Source: Promethearchaeota archaeon
Lineage (GTDB): Archaea > Asgardarchaeota > Lokiarchaeia > Sigynarchaeales > SOKP01
Reading direction: 5' to 3'
Assembly: GCA_030605085.1 (NCBI GenBank)
Contig: JAUWBH010000016.1
Coordinates: forward strand, 1 to 49,030
Length of the DNA: 49,030 nucleotides
The translations under genes were made by a program, and so were the position numbers. Positions 1 to 8,585 of the stretch are shown here, in pieces. Below the pieces are notes generated by a model. The model ran no database searches and was not told where the DNA came from. It saw only the letters and a program-made list of their open reading frames with translations. Positions within the stretch are counted from its first letter, which is position 1; the number at the start of each line of letters is the position of its first letter.

Positions 1-551
1 GTTCTTATAGACCCTCCTCCATCAGAACCTAATGCTAAGGGACTTAATCCAGCGGCAACAGCAGCTCCGGCTCCGCCACTCGATCCACCACAAGTTCTTT
101 CAAGATTCCATGGATTTTTTGATTCCCCAAATACAAAATTATCTGTTACAGATTTATGCCCATCTTCAGGAGCATTTGTTTTTCCAAGAAGAACGATTCC
201 AGCATCTTTTAATTTTTTAACAGTTAGATTATCTTCTTCTGGTATATAATTTTCATAAACTTTACTTCCAAAGGTGGTTCTGACTCCTTTTGTTTCCATA
301 AGATCCTTAATAGAAGTAGGGATTCCATGTAATTTTCCTAATTTTTCACCCTTCTTAACCATTTCATCTGCTTTTTTTGCCATCTCCCTTGCTAATTCGA
401 ATGTGGTTGTACAATACGCGTTAATTAACGGATTTATTTTTTCAATTCTTTCGATGATTGTTTCTGTAATCTCTAGCGAAGTTAATTCTTGTGTTTTTAT
501 TTTCTCGGCCATATCGCAAGCAGACATAAAGCAAATATCTTCTTTATTCAT
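1..551 (-). CDS. Amidase signature family hydrolase (N-terminal part, cut by window edge)
   Basis: The reverse strand encodes about 183 residues starting MNKEDICFMSACDMAEKI and running off the window. It carries the GKLHGIPTSIKD segment with the first catalytic Lys of amidase signature enzymes. It also has NPWNLERTCGGSSGGAGAAV and a following GSDGGGSIR block, which hold the cis-Ser and nucleophile Ser. The family hydrolyses amides, and GatA of the tRNA amidotransferase is one member. The visible half does not separate GatA from a free-standing amidase, and no gatB or gatC lies nearby. Short forward-strand open frames here are antisense shadows. The start is the first ATG after an upstream in-frame stop. 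Confidence 0.93.
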   Translation of the reverse strand, partial: MNKEDICFMSACDMAEKIKTQELTSLEITETIIERIEKINPLINAYCTTTFELAREMAKKADEMVKKGEKLGKLHGIPTSIKDLMETKGVRTTFGSKVYENYIPEEDNLTVKKLKDAGIVLLGKTNAPEDGHKSVTDNFVFGESKNPWNLERTCGGSSGGAGAAVAAGLSPLALGSDGGGSIR

Positions 552-733
552 TTATTCCACTTATTTTAAACTAATTTTATTAGAATAAATTGTGTTGAAT
601 TAGTTGAATTAGAAAACAAATTAAATTTATTAAAAATTCACTTTTAATTCTAATTTTGAGATTTTCCGTAAAATAAAAATATTTATTTTTCTTTTTATTA
701 TAAAAAATAAGATTTTGTAGAAAAAACAATAAT

Positions 734-1450
734 TTGAAGAAAAAAAAATTGAAACAAAAGAAAATAGTTTTCCTCTGCTTTCTCTTAATCAACATTGCTT
801 TAATACTCATATTTATTAGCTCTAGCGTAAAAGCTCAAGCAAAATATGAACTTGAGATTAGCGAAGACGATAGGTACACATGGGAAGTGACTGAAGTAAA
901 TTATTATAATTTCGAAAAGACTTTTGGGTTTGAACCATCTTTTGAGAAAGGAGATCAGATGACTATCGAGATAACGGATATAGATAAAATTACTGATGGT
1001 TGGTCGCTAACATTAGAAATTTGGGATTATAAAAGTGATAAGGAAAAAGAGGGAGTGAGGGACTACAGTACAATTTACGAAGATCCTAAGGATTACGAAG
1101 ATAATATATTCGTACCAACTCCAGTTGACGAGTATTTTGAGGAGGCTGAGGAAGATTTACCTTCTGAATATATAGTAGAAGTAGGATTATCAGAAACAGG
1201 AACAGAAGAAGCAAAAGTGACTAGGAGAGAATCAGATTATACAGTGGTAAAGGAATACAATTTTAGAGGGATTGTCGTTGTAGAAGAATGGACGGATGCT
1301 GATGATATAGTATTAGCCAGAGTAGAGGCTACATTTCGATATATTCCAATGGTAGGATGGGAATATATTATCGGAGTTGTTGTGTTTGCCACAATAGGAA
1401 TTATATTGGTTATGATAAAAAAGAAAAAGTTCTCTATCAAAATGACTTAA
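734..1450 (+). CDS. Secreted, C-terminally membrane-anchored protein
   Basis: 238 residues, not recognised by domain. A basic N-terminus (KKKKLKQKK) leads into a hydrophobic stretch ending near SSVKAQA, which looks like a signal peptide. The middle is acidic and rich in Tyr/Asp/Glu, typical of an exposed domain. The C-terminus has IPMVGWEYIIGVVVF, a single membrane segment, then KKKK. That resembles the sorting/anchor tails common on Asgard surface proteins (inference). The start codon is TTG with no strong Shine-Dalgarno. The protein at 35524-36486 has the same architecture but no obvious sequence match. Confidence 0.75.
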   Translation: MKKKKLKQKKIVFLCFLLINIALILIFISSSVKAQAKYELEISEDDRYTWEVTEVNYYNFEKTFGFEPSFEKGDQMTIEITDIDKITDGWSLTLEIWDYKSDKEKEGVRDYSTIYEDPKDYEDNIFVPTPVDEYFEEAEEDLPSEYIVEVGLSETGTEEAKVTRRESDYTVVKEYNFRGIVVVEEWTDADDIVLARVEATFRYIPMVGWEYIIGVVVFATIGIILVMIKKKKFSIKMT

Positions 1451-1628
1451 TAATTTTAAAATGTGTTTTTTAATTTTGGACTAATTTTTAATTGTCTAAT
1501 ATAAATATGAGTGCTTAAACAATCTCTGTATTTTTTATACTGTTTATAGAAAATTATAAAACATTATTTAAAATAAGAAAACTGTATTTATAATTAGAAA
1601 AAAGAATTGAATTTTAAGGCAGAATTAG

Positions 1629-3332
1629 ATGGAACAATTTATCCTAAAAAAATTAAATAATTTTTCTGGTCGTGAAGGTCCAGTCGTTTTAATAATAATG
1701 GATGGTATTGGTCTTGGAAAAAAAGACGATTTTAATGCATTTTATCTCGCAAATACATCATTTCTTGACAAGTTACAAAGTGAATGCCCTAAGAAGAAGT
1801 TATACACGATACTTAAAGCTCATGGAACGGCTGTAGGATTACCATCTGACCAAGAAATGGGGAATAGTGAAGTTGGTCATAATGCGTTAGGCGCGGGTAA
1901 TGTCGTTAAACAACGAGCGGTATTAGCAAAAGAAGCAATTGAATCAAAAACATTATTTAATAGTAGAAAATGGATTGACCTCGTAAAAAATATAAACGAG
2001 AACAAAAAATCGCTCCATTTTATTGGATTATTATCTGATGGCTATGTTCATAGTCATATTACTCATTTATTTTGTTTATTGCAAGGCGCGAAGATTTCTA
2101 ATGTGAGAAGTGTTTATGTACATCCTTTATTCGATGGAAGAGATGTACTGCCACAATCAGCTGATTTATTCGTTGAGAAATTAGAACAAGAACTAACCAA
2201 AATTAATGAGGAAGGCAATTTTCAGTATCAAATTGCTTCTGGTGGAGGGCGAATGCATGTTACAATGGATAGATATAATTCAGATTGGAATGTAGTTAGA
2301 AGGGGTTGGGAGGCACATGTCTGTGGGCTTGCTGAAAAGCTTCCTGGTTATATTGGTTATGTCGAATCTGCTCAAGAAGCTATAAGTCAAGCGCGAACAA
2401 TAGATCCCGAAATAACTGATCAATATCTTCCTTCGTTTGTCGTGGTTAACGAATATAAATTTCCTGTTGGAAAAATGGAAGATGGCGACGGCGTCATTTT
2501 CTTTAATTTTCGAGGAGATAGGGCTATACAAATTTCAAGAGCTTTTGATGAGAAGGATTTTAAAGAATTTACTAAGAAATGTAACCCAAATGTGCAATAT
2601 TATGGATTATTGCAGTATGATGAGCAATTGAGTATTCCTAAGAATTTTTTCATCGGACCTCCTAAGATTGATGTCACGATTGTTGATTATATGAATGCAA
2701 ATAGCATTAGCCAATTTGCAATTTCTGAGACCTTTAAATTTGGACATGTTCAATACTTTTTTGAGGGTAATCGCGATTTTAGCACAAGTTCACGGAAAAT
2801 CAAAAAGAATGGACAAGAAATAATATATTATGAATCGAAATATAATGAAATATATTGTGAAGTTGTATCTTTTAAGTCAGAATTAATAAAAGATAATCCA
2901 AAGATGAAAGCCTATGAAATTTTAGAAGAATTAAATAATGCTATTAATTCAGATAAATATAAATTTTTACGAGTGAACTTTACCAATGGCGATATGGTAG
3001 GACATACGGGCAGTATAGAGGCAGCTATAATTGCCGCCGAAACTGTAGATAAATGTATAGAAGAAGTAGTAAAACTAGTAAACAGCAAAAATGGTATTAC
3101 CATTATAACCGCAGATCATGGAAATCTCGAATATATGTCTGGCAAGTACGAAACAGCCCACACTCTCAATCCCGTTATGTTTGCTATCTTAGATTCTATA
3201 TATAACAATGAATATATTATTAACGACGATATTAAAGAGCCTACCTTGAGTAATGTAGCTGCGACTGTACTGAATTTACTCGGTTATGAGAAGCCATTTG
3301 GCTATATGGATTCCTTGATAAAATTTAATTGA
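1629..3332 (+). CDS. gpmI: 2,3-bisphosphoglycerate-independent phosphoglycerate mutase (iPGM)
   Basis: Interconverts 3- and 2-phosphoglycerate in glycolysis/gluconeogenesis using two Mn ions and a phosphoserine. IIMDGIGLG gives the first metal Asp. MGNSEVGHNALGAG holds the nucleophile Ser. DGRDVLP, NFRGDRAIQISRAFD and ADHGNLE are the other signatures. The ASGGGRMHVTMDRYNSDW block follows the long plant/bacterial form rather than the short archaeal ApgM form. The length (567 aa) also suits the long form, since most bacterial GpmI are about 510. The gene stands alone, with a gap of about 180 bp upstream. Confidence 0.96.
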   Translation: MEQFILKKLNNFSGREGPVVLIIMDGIGLGKKDDFNAFYLANTSFLDKLQSECPKKKLYTILKAHGTAVGLPSDQEMGNSEVGHNALGAGNVVKQRAVLAKEAIESKTLFNSRKWIDLVKNINENKKSLHFIGLLSDGYVHSHITHLFCLLQGAKISNVRSVYVHPLFDGRDVLPQSADLFVEKLEQELTKINEEGNFQYQIASGGGRMHVTMDRYNSDWNVVRRGWEAHVCGLAEKLPGYIGYVESAQEAISQARTIDPEITDQYLPSFVVVNEYKFPVGKMEDGDGVIFFNFRGDRAIQISRAFDEKDFKEFTKKCNPNVQYYGLLQYDEQLSIPKNFFIGPPKIDVTIVDYMNANSISQFAISETFKFGHVQYFFEGNRDFSTSSRKIKKNGQEIIYYESKYNEIYCEVVSFKSELIKDNPKMKAYEILEELNNAINSDKYKFLRVNFTNGDMVGHTGSIEAAIIAAETVDKCIEEVVKLVNSKNGITIITADHGNLEYMSGKYETAHTLNPVMFAILDSIYNNEYIINDDIKEPTLSNVAATVLNLLGYEKPFGYMDSLIKFN

Positions 3333-3334
3333 AA

Positions 3335-3541
3335 TTATTGTGTTTTATCTATATTCTGTTTTTTAATAAGCTTAATTGTAGCAATAAAGATTGCTATTAA
3401 TAATAATATTGGAGCAGTAAAGCCTAATATAATAAATGACACATCATTTTGAGCGTGAGCCACACTAATGGCTTGCAATAAAACTGATAAATAAAATATT
3501 AGCATTAATAAAACCGGGATAAATTTAACTTTATCTTTCAA
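3335..3541 (-). CDS. Small two-helix membrane protein
   Basis: 68 residues with two predicted membrane helices (FIPVLLMLIFYLSVLLQAI and FIILGFTAPILLLIAIFIAT) and a basic tail. The start is TTG, supported by a GGAGTGAT Shine-Dalgarno on the reverse strand just upstream. It lies 15 bp downstream of the DUF422-like membrane protein gene and is probably co-transcribed with it. No family recognised. Confidence 0.6.
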   Translation of the reverse strand: MKDKVKFIPVLLMLIFYLSVLLQAISVAHAQNDVSFIILGFTAPILLLIAIFIATIKLIKKQNIDKTQ

Positions 3542-3556
3542 ACTTCATCACTCCGT

Positions 3557-4402
3557 TTAAACTGAACCTATAGGTATTATATTTACTCCAAACAAAAAGG
3601 GAGTAACAAGTAGATATATTAAAAATATCAAACTTATGCAGATAATCAATAATGGGAAAATTAAACCAAAAAATATTATCGATGATTTGCTTTTACCTCT
3701 TTTTTTAATATTTTCTTCGGTTAAAATAAAACCGTACAAAATTGCGAAAAGTGCTATAATGAAAAACCACCCTAGGAAATTATAGAAGGGAATCGAAAAA
3801 ATGGAGAAAGTTTCATTTTGATCCATCAGCCAGACCCACATTCCCTTCGAATCGGGATATCTTGAAGTTGACCCAAGATTTACCATTACAGGATCTATTA
3901 AAAGATCCAATGAAACTGCTAAAACTCCAGCGATTAATCCGTGAAATACATAACTACTACGATTTGAAAATATTGTTTCTGAAATATTGATGCAACACCA
4001 AGCAATTACAAACCAAGCTAAACAAGTAGAAAATGGGATTTCTATAAACCATAAACCTCCTCTTGTGAAAAAATATGTCTCGAAAGGAATAATTCTAAAT
4101 CTGCCTCCTAATATCCAGAGACATTCTTCTAATCCGGAAAAAATTATTGAGCCGTAAAGAAAACAAGTCGTTCTAAACTTCCCGTGTGTTTTAAACCCAT
4201 GGTATATAGTAAATAAAGTAAAAATGAAACCTATAACATCAGTTAGAATTAAGTCAATCCAATAAGGTTCTGATGAGTATGGACCACGGACATTTGGAAC
4301 TTGTAAAATCTCTGGAAATGCATGGTGTAATATCGTTGAAATAATAACTATGGGAGCTAAAATAATTGAATTGAGAATTATGAATTTATTGTCGTAATCC
4401 AA
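3557..4402 (-). CDS. CruF/DUF422-like carotenoid-biosynthesis-type membrane protein
   Basis: 281 residues with about seven membrane helices. Residues around 165-215 read DLLIDPVMVNLG, then MWVWLMD, then IPFYNFLGWFFI. This is the pattern of DUF422, the family of archaeal bisanhydrobacterioruberin hydratase CruF and related proteins (DPV..G.W.W then P..NFLGW). An upstream GLEECLW motif sits in a membrane helix. A role in hydrating or modifying an isoprenoid is inference; no phytoene synthase or other carotenoid gene is in the window. It is followed closely by a two-helix membrane protein gene. Confidence 0.6.
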   Translation of the reverse strand: MDYDNKFIILNSIILAPIVIISTILHHAFPEILQVPNVRGPYSSEPYWIDLILTDVIGFIFTLFTIYHGFKTHGKFRTTCFLYGSIIFSGLEECLWILGGRFRIIPFETYFFTRGGLWFIEIPFSTCLAWFVIAWCCINISETIFSNRSSYVFHGLIAGVLAVSLDLLIDPVMVNLGSTSRYPDSKGMWVWLMDQNETFSIFSIPFYNFLGWFFIIALFAILYGFILTEENIKKRGKSKSSIIFFGLIFPLLIICISLIFLIYLLVTPFLFGVNIIPIGSV

Positions 4403-4561
4403 TTTAATTCACATTTTCTTCATATCTTTCTCCTAAATAATTCTCGTTTATTTATTAAAATTTTTAATAATTTTTACGATTGAAAGATATATATTACTAG
4501 TTTTAAAAGGTGGAGATTGCGTATTAAATGATTAATATCCTAACCATTTAAAACTGAAGCT

Positions 4562-4831
4562 TCATATTAATGCTTCGTATATTTTAATTCGTTTATCGTG
4601 CGAATCAGTAAATTTTCTAAGAAAATGTTCTTCCTGAAGTTTCTTTAGAGAATAAGCTACTGTACGCTTAGGGAGAAGTGTTTTTTTTAAAATATCTTTT
4701 TGTTTTAAAGGGCCTCTTTGTTTTAAAATATATAAGATGAATTTACTTGAAGGAGATAATGAAATTAATTTCCTACGACTTATATTATCGGGTACAGAAT
4801 ACAAATCACTAACGATCATATCATACATCAC
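4562..4831 (-). CDS. MarR-like winged-helix transcription regulator
   Basis: 89 residues. The core FILYILKQRGPLKQKDILKK followed by TVAYSLKKLQEEHFLRKF is a winged helix-turn-helix of the MarR type, with the wing at SHDKRIKIYE. It is shorter than typical MarR proteins (about 140 aa) because the dimerisation helices are missing, so it may be a minimal archaeal wHTH. It lies downstream of the Lrp-like gene in the same direction with a 200 bp gap, so it is probably transcribed separately. Target unknown. Confidence 0.75.
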   Translation of the reverse strand: MMYDMIVSDLYSVPDNISRRKLISLSPSSKFILYILKQRGPLKQKDILKKTLLPKRTVAYSLKKLQEEHFLRKFTDSHDKRIKIYEALI

Positions 4832-4968
4832 CGATTTTAAAAAATTTAAACTATCTTAAATTCTTTTAGATAATAAAATATAAATAGTTCCTTTTATTTT
4901 TTACGATAGATGATTAATTTAAACAATTAGTTTAAGTCCAGTTTCAATCTTATAATATTTTTAGTTTT

Positions 4969-4987
4969 AAGTTTCATTTTGAAACTT
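4969..4987. repeat. Perfect inverted repeat (8 bp arms, 3 bp spacer)
   Basis: AAGTTTCA TTT TGAAACTT lies between the 3' end of the Lrp-like gene and the 5' end of the MarR-like gene, next to a TTTATAAAAA stretch. It could be an operator for either regulator or a transcript-end hairpin. No T-tract follows on the minus strand. Confidence 0.4.
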
Positions 4988-5030
4988 TTATAAAAATAGT
5001 AAAGAATTTATTTTTTATGGGTAATATTTA

Positions 5031-5594
5031 TTAAAAATAGCCACATCCATTACACTTACCATCAAGGAAAGCATCACATTCCTTACATACATTTCCACAA
5101 TTGCTTTCCTGACTCTTATTACTGAAAAGATTAACAGGAAGAAAGTTTGGGGTTTCTAAATTTGAAACTAATAATATTTCAGAATGTAATATTCCTTCTT
5201 TGTTAGTTGGCCCACAAAAATTTATATACCTTTGTATAACTTCTAAATTTTGTCCAACTATCCCTAAAATTAAATTATATCGACCAGTAACATGTGATAA
5301 TAAAAAAACTCTAGGACAATCCTTATAAGCTTTAATAATTTTCTTTATATCTTGAAAACTTTTTATTTCCATAAGTATAAATGCAGAATGATAATTAAGG
5401 CTATTTATATTCAGATTGCCTTGAACTTTTAGAATTTTGGAATTTTCTAATTTTACAATTCTTTTCCTAACTCCAGTATGACTCATTGATTCTTGATCAG
5501 ATTTGAACACTTGATCTTTAATATTTAATAAACTTTCGCGCCCGTTGTTGTATAATTCATTTAAGATTTGTTTATCAATTTTATCTATTTTCAT
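5031..5594 (-). CDS. Lrp/AsnC-type regulator with a cysteine-rich C-terminal tail
   Basis: 187 residues. Residues 1-55 form the AsnC-type helix-turn-helix (KIDKIDKQILNELYNNGRES, then TGVRKRIVKLE). Residues 65-145 form the RAM-like ligand-binding sandwich (VTGRYNLILGIVGQNLE). Beyond the normal Lrp fold, the last 25 residues contain C-x3-C-x2-C-x7-C-x2-C. Such a cluster could bind Zn or Fe-S, or act as a thiol sensor. The gene follows the metX-metW-PLP enzyme operon in the same orientation with a 100 bp gap, which suggests control of sulfur amino-acid metabolism (inference). Confidence 0.85.
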   Translation of the reverse strand: MKIDKIDKQILNELYNNGRESLLNIKDQVFKSDQESMSHTGVRKRIVKLENSKILKVQGNLNINSLNYHSAFILMEIKSFQDIKKIIKAYKDCPRVFLLSHVTGRYNLILGIVGQNLEVIQRYINFCGPTNKEGILHSEILLVSNLETPNFLPVNLFSNKSQESNCGNVCKECDAFLDGKCNGCGYF

Positions 5595-5696
5595 ATTATA
5601 TAAATAAGAATTCCTAATATAAAAAAAAGTTAATAGATCAATAAAACTTATTCCGTTGATTTTAACTTAATTTTTGTTAAATTAATCTCTTTTTGT

Positions 5697-7370
5697 TTAT
5701 TTATTTAAACAATTTAATCCATTTTCTAAACTGTTTATTATTTTCTCAACTGGTTCAATTCCTACAGATAATCTCATTAAATAAAATTCAAAACCTAATT
5801 GCTTTAATTTTTCTTTAGGATCGTTAAAATGTGCTAATATCACATAGGGACATAACAGAGTTTTTTCTGAGCCAAGACTGGGTCCTTTTAAAATTGGTTG
5901 GCTAACATTGTTATAAAATTTCTCAGCGTTATTTTCATTAGAATCCTTTAATATAAAACTAATGAGACCACTTCCACCCTTAAGATATTTTTGCTTTAAG
6001 TGAAAATTAGGATCATTTTCTAAAGTAGGATAATAAACTTTTTCTATAGATTTATGGTTATTCAAATATTCTGCTATTTTCTTACTATTTTCGTTAATTT
6101 TTTTCATTCTTACTTCGAAATTTTTAAGATTTCGGGTTAATGTCTTAATATCGTTAAAATCCATATCTAAATTTGTTAATTTATTGAAATTCTTAATTTT
6201 TTTTGCGAAATTTTTATTTTTGGTTAATAAAACTCCACCAATATGATTGTTTTTTCCGTTAAGAAACTTAGTTGTACTATGAACAACGATATCAGCACCA
6301 TATTTAAATGGTTTAAAATTATATGGAGTTGCTATCGTATTATCAACTATTACCTTTACATGTCTCGAATGAGCAATTTTCACAATTTTTTCTAAATCTA
6401 TTAATTGTATTAAGGGATTTGAAGGTATTTCTACAATAAGTCCTGCCGTATTATCGTCAATATTATGCTCCAAATTCTTTTCAAAATTATCTCTAATAAA
6501 ATTTGTTTCGGAAAGGTTTAATTTTTTAGGCCATTTTTCCAGAATTCGAATAGTATCAACATATAGAGAACCTAACGCAATGAATTTGGATTTTTCAGAG
6601 GATATTAATGAAAAAATAGACGAAAATATTGCTGCCATCCCTGAGGGATACAAAAAACAATAGTTAGAGGTTGTTAATTCCAAATCTGAAATCCTTTTTT
6701 TTAACTTATTTTCGTAATATTCTTTTCTCTTGTTTGTAATAAGCTTGCCCCTACATATTTTCCGAGAGCTAACATTTAATCCACAATGTCGTCTTAAAAT
6801 TTCCAACTCCGCAAATTTAGAATTATAAAATGAAATTATTCCTACATCATTCTCCTTATCGTGATTTATTACAATTTCAAATTTTATAGGAGATTTTTTC
6901 CAATCTAAAAATTTATCTCCAATTAAACAAACTAGAATTTTCCCATTCAATCTCTTTTGAAAATCAGCATTCTCTAAATTTAAAATTACAATATCAGCTT
7001 TAGAATTATCTACTTTTTCCACCGTATTATTGAATTTTTGATTAAGAAATTTATAGAATTTTGTAGGTAATCCCTCATCAAAGAAGATTTTATTTCCTTT
7101 TTTAAAAAAATAATCTATAATCAAAAAAATAGCGCTTTCATAACTATGGCAACTTAATACTTTTTCAGCGTTAAATTTTTTTTTGTATGAGTTTTCTATT
7201 TTTTTTACAATAGGATGAGTAACAAATCTAGGATAGCCTCTATTTATTTTGATTTTTTTTTCTTCGTAATCAATTATATCTTTGAATTTAGGAAAGATAG
7301 CAGATACCCCATGAAAACCACCAATGGGTTTTACGATTCTAAATTTTGCTTTTTCAGATTTAGTATTCAT
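5697..7370 (-). CDS. Two-domain trans-sulfuration PLP enzyme (cystathionine gamma-synthase/STR2-like)
   Basis: 557 residues against about 390 for ordinary cystathionine gamma-synthase or O-acetylhomoserine sulfhydrylase. Residues 225-557 are a Cys/Met-metabolism PLP domain: YPSGMAAI phosphate-binding loop, VDNTIATPYNFKP with the PLP-binding Asp343, and HSTTKFLNGKNNHIGG with Schiff-base Lys368. Residues 1-215 include VSAIFPKFKDIIDYEE and GYPRFVTHP, the hallmark of the long STR2-type enzymes, and look like a degenerate, lysine-free half of the fold. The gene overlaps the class V PLP gene upstream by 11 bp. Likely role: joining acyl-homoserine with cysteine or sulfide to make cystathionine or homocysteine. 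The exact substrate is not determinable. Confidence 0.82.
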   Translation of the reverse strand: MNTKSEKAKFRIVKPIGGFHGVSAIFPKFKDIIDYEEKKIKINRGYPRFVTHPIVKKIENSYKKKFNAEKVLSCHSYESAIFLIIDYFFKKGNKIFFDEGLPTKFYKFLNQKFNNTVEKVDNSKADIVILNLENADFQKRLNGKILVCLIGDKFLDWKKSPIKFEIVINHDKENDVGIISFYNSKFAELEILRRHCGLNVSSRKICRGKLITNKRKEYYENKLKKRISDLELTTSNYCFLYPSGMAAIFSSIFSLISSEKSKFIALGSLYVDTIRILEKWPKKLNLSETNFIRDNFEKNLEHNIDDNTAGLIVEIPSNPLIQLIDLEKIVKIAHSRHVKVIVDNTIATPYNFKPFKYGADIVVHSTTKFLNGKNNHIGGVLLTKNKNFAKKIKNFNKLTNLDMDFNDIKTLTRNLKNFEVRMKKINENSKKIAEYLNNHKSIEKVYYPTLENDPNFHLKQKYLKGGSGLISFILKDSNENNAEKFYNNVSQPILKGPSLGSEKTLLCPYVILAHFNDPKEKLKQLGFEFYLMRLSVGIEPVEKIINSLENGLNCLNK

Positions 7371-8538
7371 TTTTAGTAACTCTCTTTAAAATTCTGATGG
7401 TTTTTTCAATATCTCCCAAATTATTATAATAATTAAAAGAAAACCTTAATAATGTTTTTTTCGTAGATTTGGGATAATTTCTCAAGGATATATATATTTT
7501 ATTTCTTAGAAGCTCGTAAAAAATCCTCTCTGCGTTAGCATGTTCAATTGTTATTATTCCAGATCGATGTTCTATGTCAAGGGGAGTAATGATTTTAAAT
7601 TTTAATAGTTTAATTTCTTTTACAAATTCAGACGTGAGCCATATTATTCTTTTATATATCTTATTAACGCCGATTTGAATGTTTCCCCTTCCAATTTCCT
7701 CAATCAACCCTAACCCTCCATTCAGAGTTAATAAAGCGGGAAAATTAGGAGTTCCACCTAAACCATCCATGGATTTAGTTTTTTTAATGATATTTAAATT
7801 ATTGTTGTCCATCGAAAATGGTTCTTCGACGCTTAGCCAACTAGAAAAAGGTAATTTATTTTTTTTTACGATATTTTGATTAATGTATAGAATACCTATT
7901 CCGTATCCACAACATGCCCATTTCAAGGCAGATGCTACTAAAATATCAATATTTTGCTTTTTTACATCTATAGGAAAGGCTCCAAACGATTGAGTAGCGT
8001 TTATTATGTTTACTAAATTATATTCTTTACAAAAAGTACCTAATTTTTCAAGATCTTGTCTAAATCCAGTTAAATACTGAACATGACTGACAATTAGATA
8101 TCTTGTATTGGGAGAAAGGTTTTTAGTAAAATTCTTGATTAGATATTTGTTATTAGAATTAGATTTTATTTCTTTACAGTTGAATCCTAACATTTTAAAA
8201 ATATGGACGGATGTTGGAAATTCTCCTTCTGGATAAATTAATTCTCCACTTTTCAATAGTCGAGCGATTGCGTTCATGCAAGAAGAAGTGTTTATTAAAA
8301 AAGCAATTTCATTAGGGTTGGAATTAATATATTGCGCTACGATTTTTCTTGCTAAATTCAGTTCGGAGAAATAATTATCCCAGAAAATATCACCTTGCTT
8401 ATACATTTCATTAAAATACCTAATACCACTTTGATAAGAAGCTGTACTCATAGGTGATCCTCCAGCCGCCTTCAAATGAATCCCATATTTAAGAGCTGGG
8501 AATTGTTTTCTTCGGATTTTATTCCAATTGATTTCCAT
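7360..8538 (-). CDS. Class V aminotransferase / cysteine desulfurase-like PLP enzyme
   Basis: 392 residues of the CsdB/isopenicillin-epimerase-like class V fold. ASALKWACCGYGIGILYI holds the PLP lysine (Lys206). INATQSFGAFPIDV corresponds to the family's vDatQ strand, but the Asp expected to hold the PLP ring nitrogen is Asn180 (codon AAC). The family includes cysteine desulfurases, C-S lyases and kynureninase-like enzymes. The operon position between metW and a trans-sulfuration enzyme points to C-S chemistry (inference). The start overlaps no upstream gene; the 3' end overlaps the next gene. Confidence 0.8.
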   Translation of the reverse strand: MEINWNKIRRKQFPALKYGIHLKAAGGSPMSTASYQSGIRYFNEMYKQGDIFWDNYFSELNLARKIVAQYINSNPNEIAFLINTSSCMNAIARLLKSGELIYPEGEFPTSVHIFKMLGFNCKEIKSNSNNKYLIKNFTKNLSPNTRYLIVSHVQYLTGFRQDLEKLGTFCKEYNLVNIINATQSFGAFPIDVKKQNIDILVASALKWACCGYGIGILYINQNIVKKNKLPFSSWLSVEEPFSMDNNNLNIIKKTKSMDGLGGTPNFPALLTLNGGLGLIEEIGRGNIQIGVNKIYKRIIWLTSEFVKEIKLLKFKIITPLDIEHRSGIITIEHANAERIFYELLRNKIYISLRNYPKSTKKTLLRFSFNYYNNLGDIEKTIRILKRVTKNEY

Positions 8539-8585
8539 TTTATTTTAACCATAATTTTTTTTAAAAATAATAAATTAGATTAATT

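Noticed and set aside
274..588. Forward-strand open frame of 104 codons
   Set aside because: Antisense to the amidase gene, whose motifs are unmistakable on the other strand.
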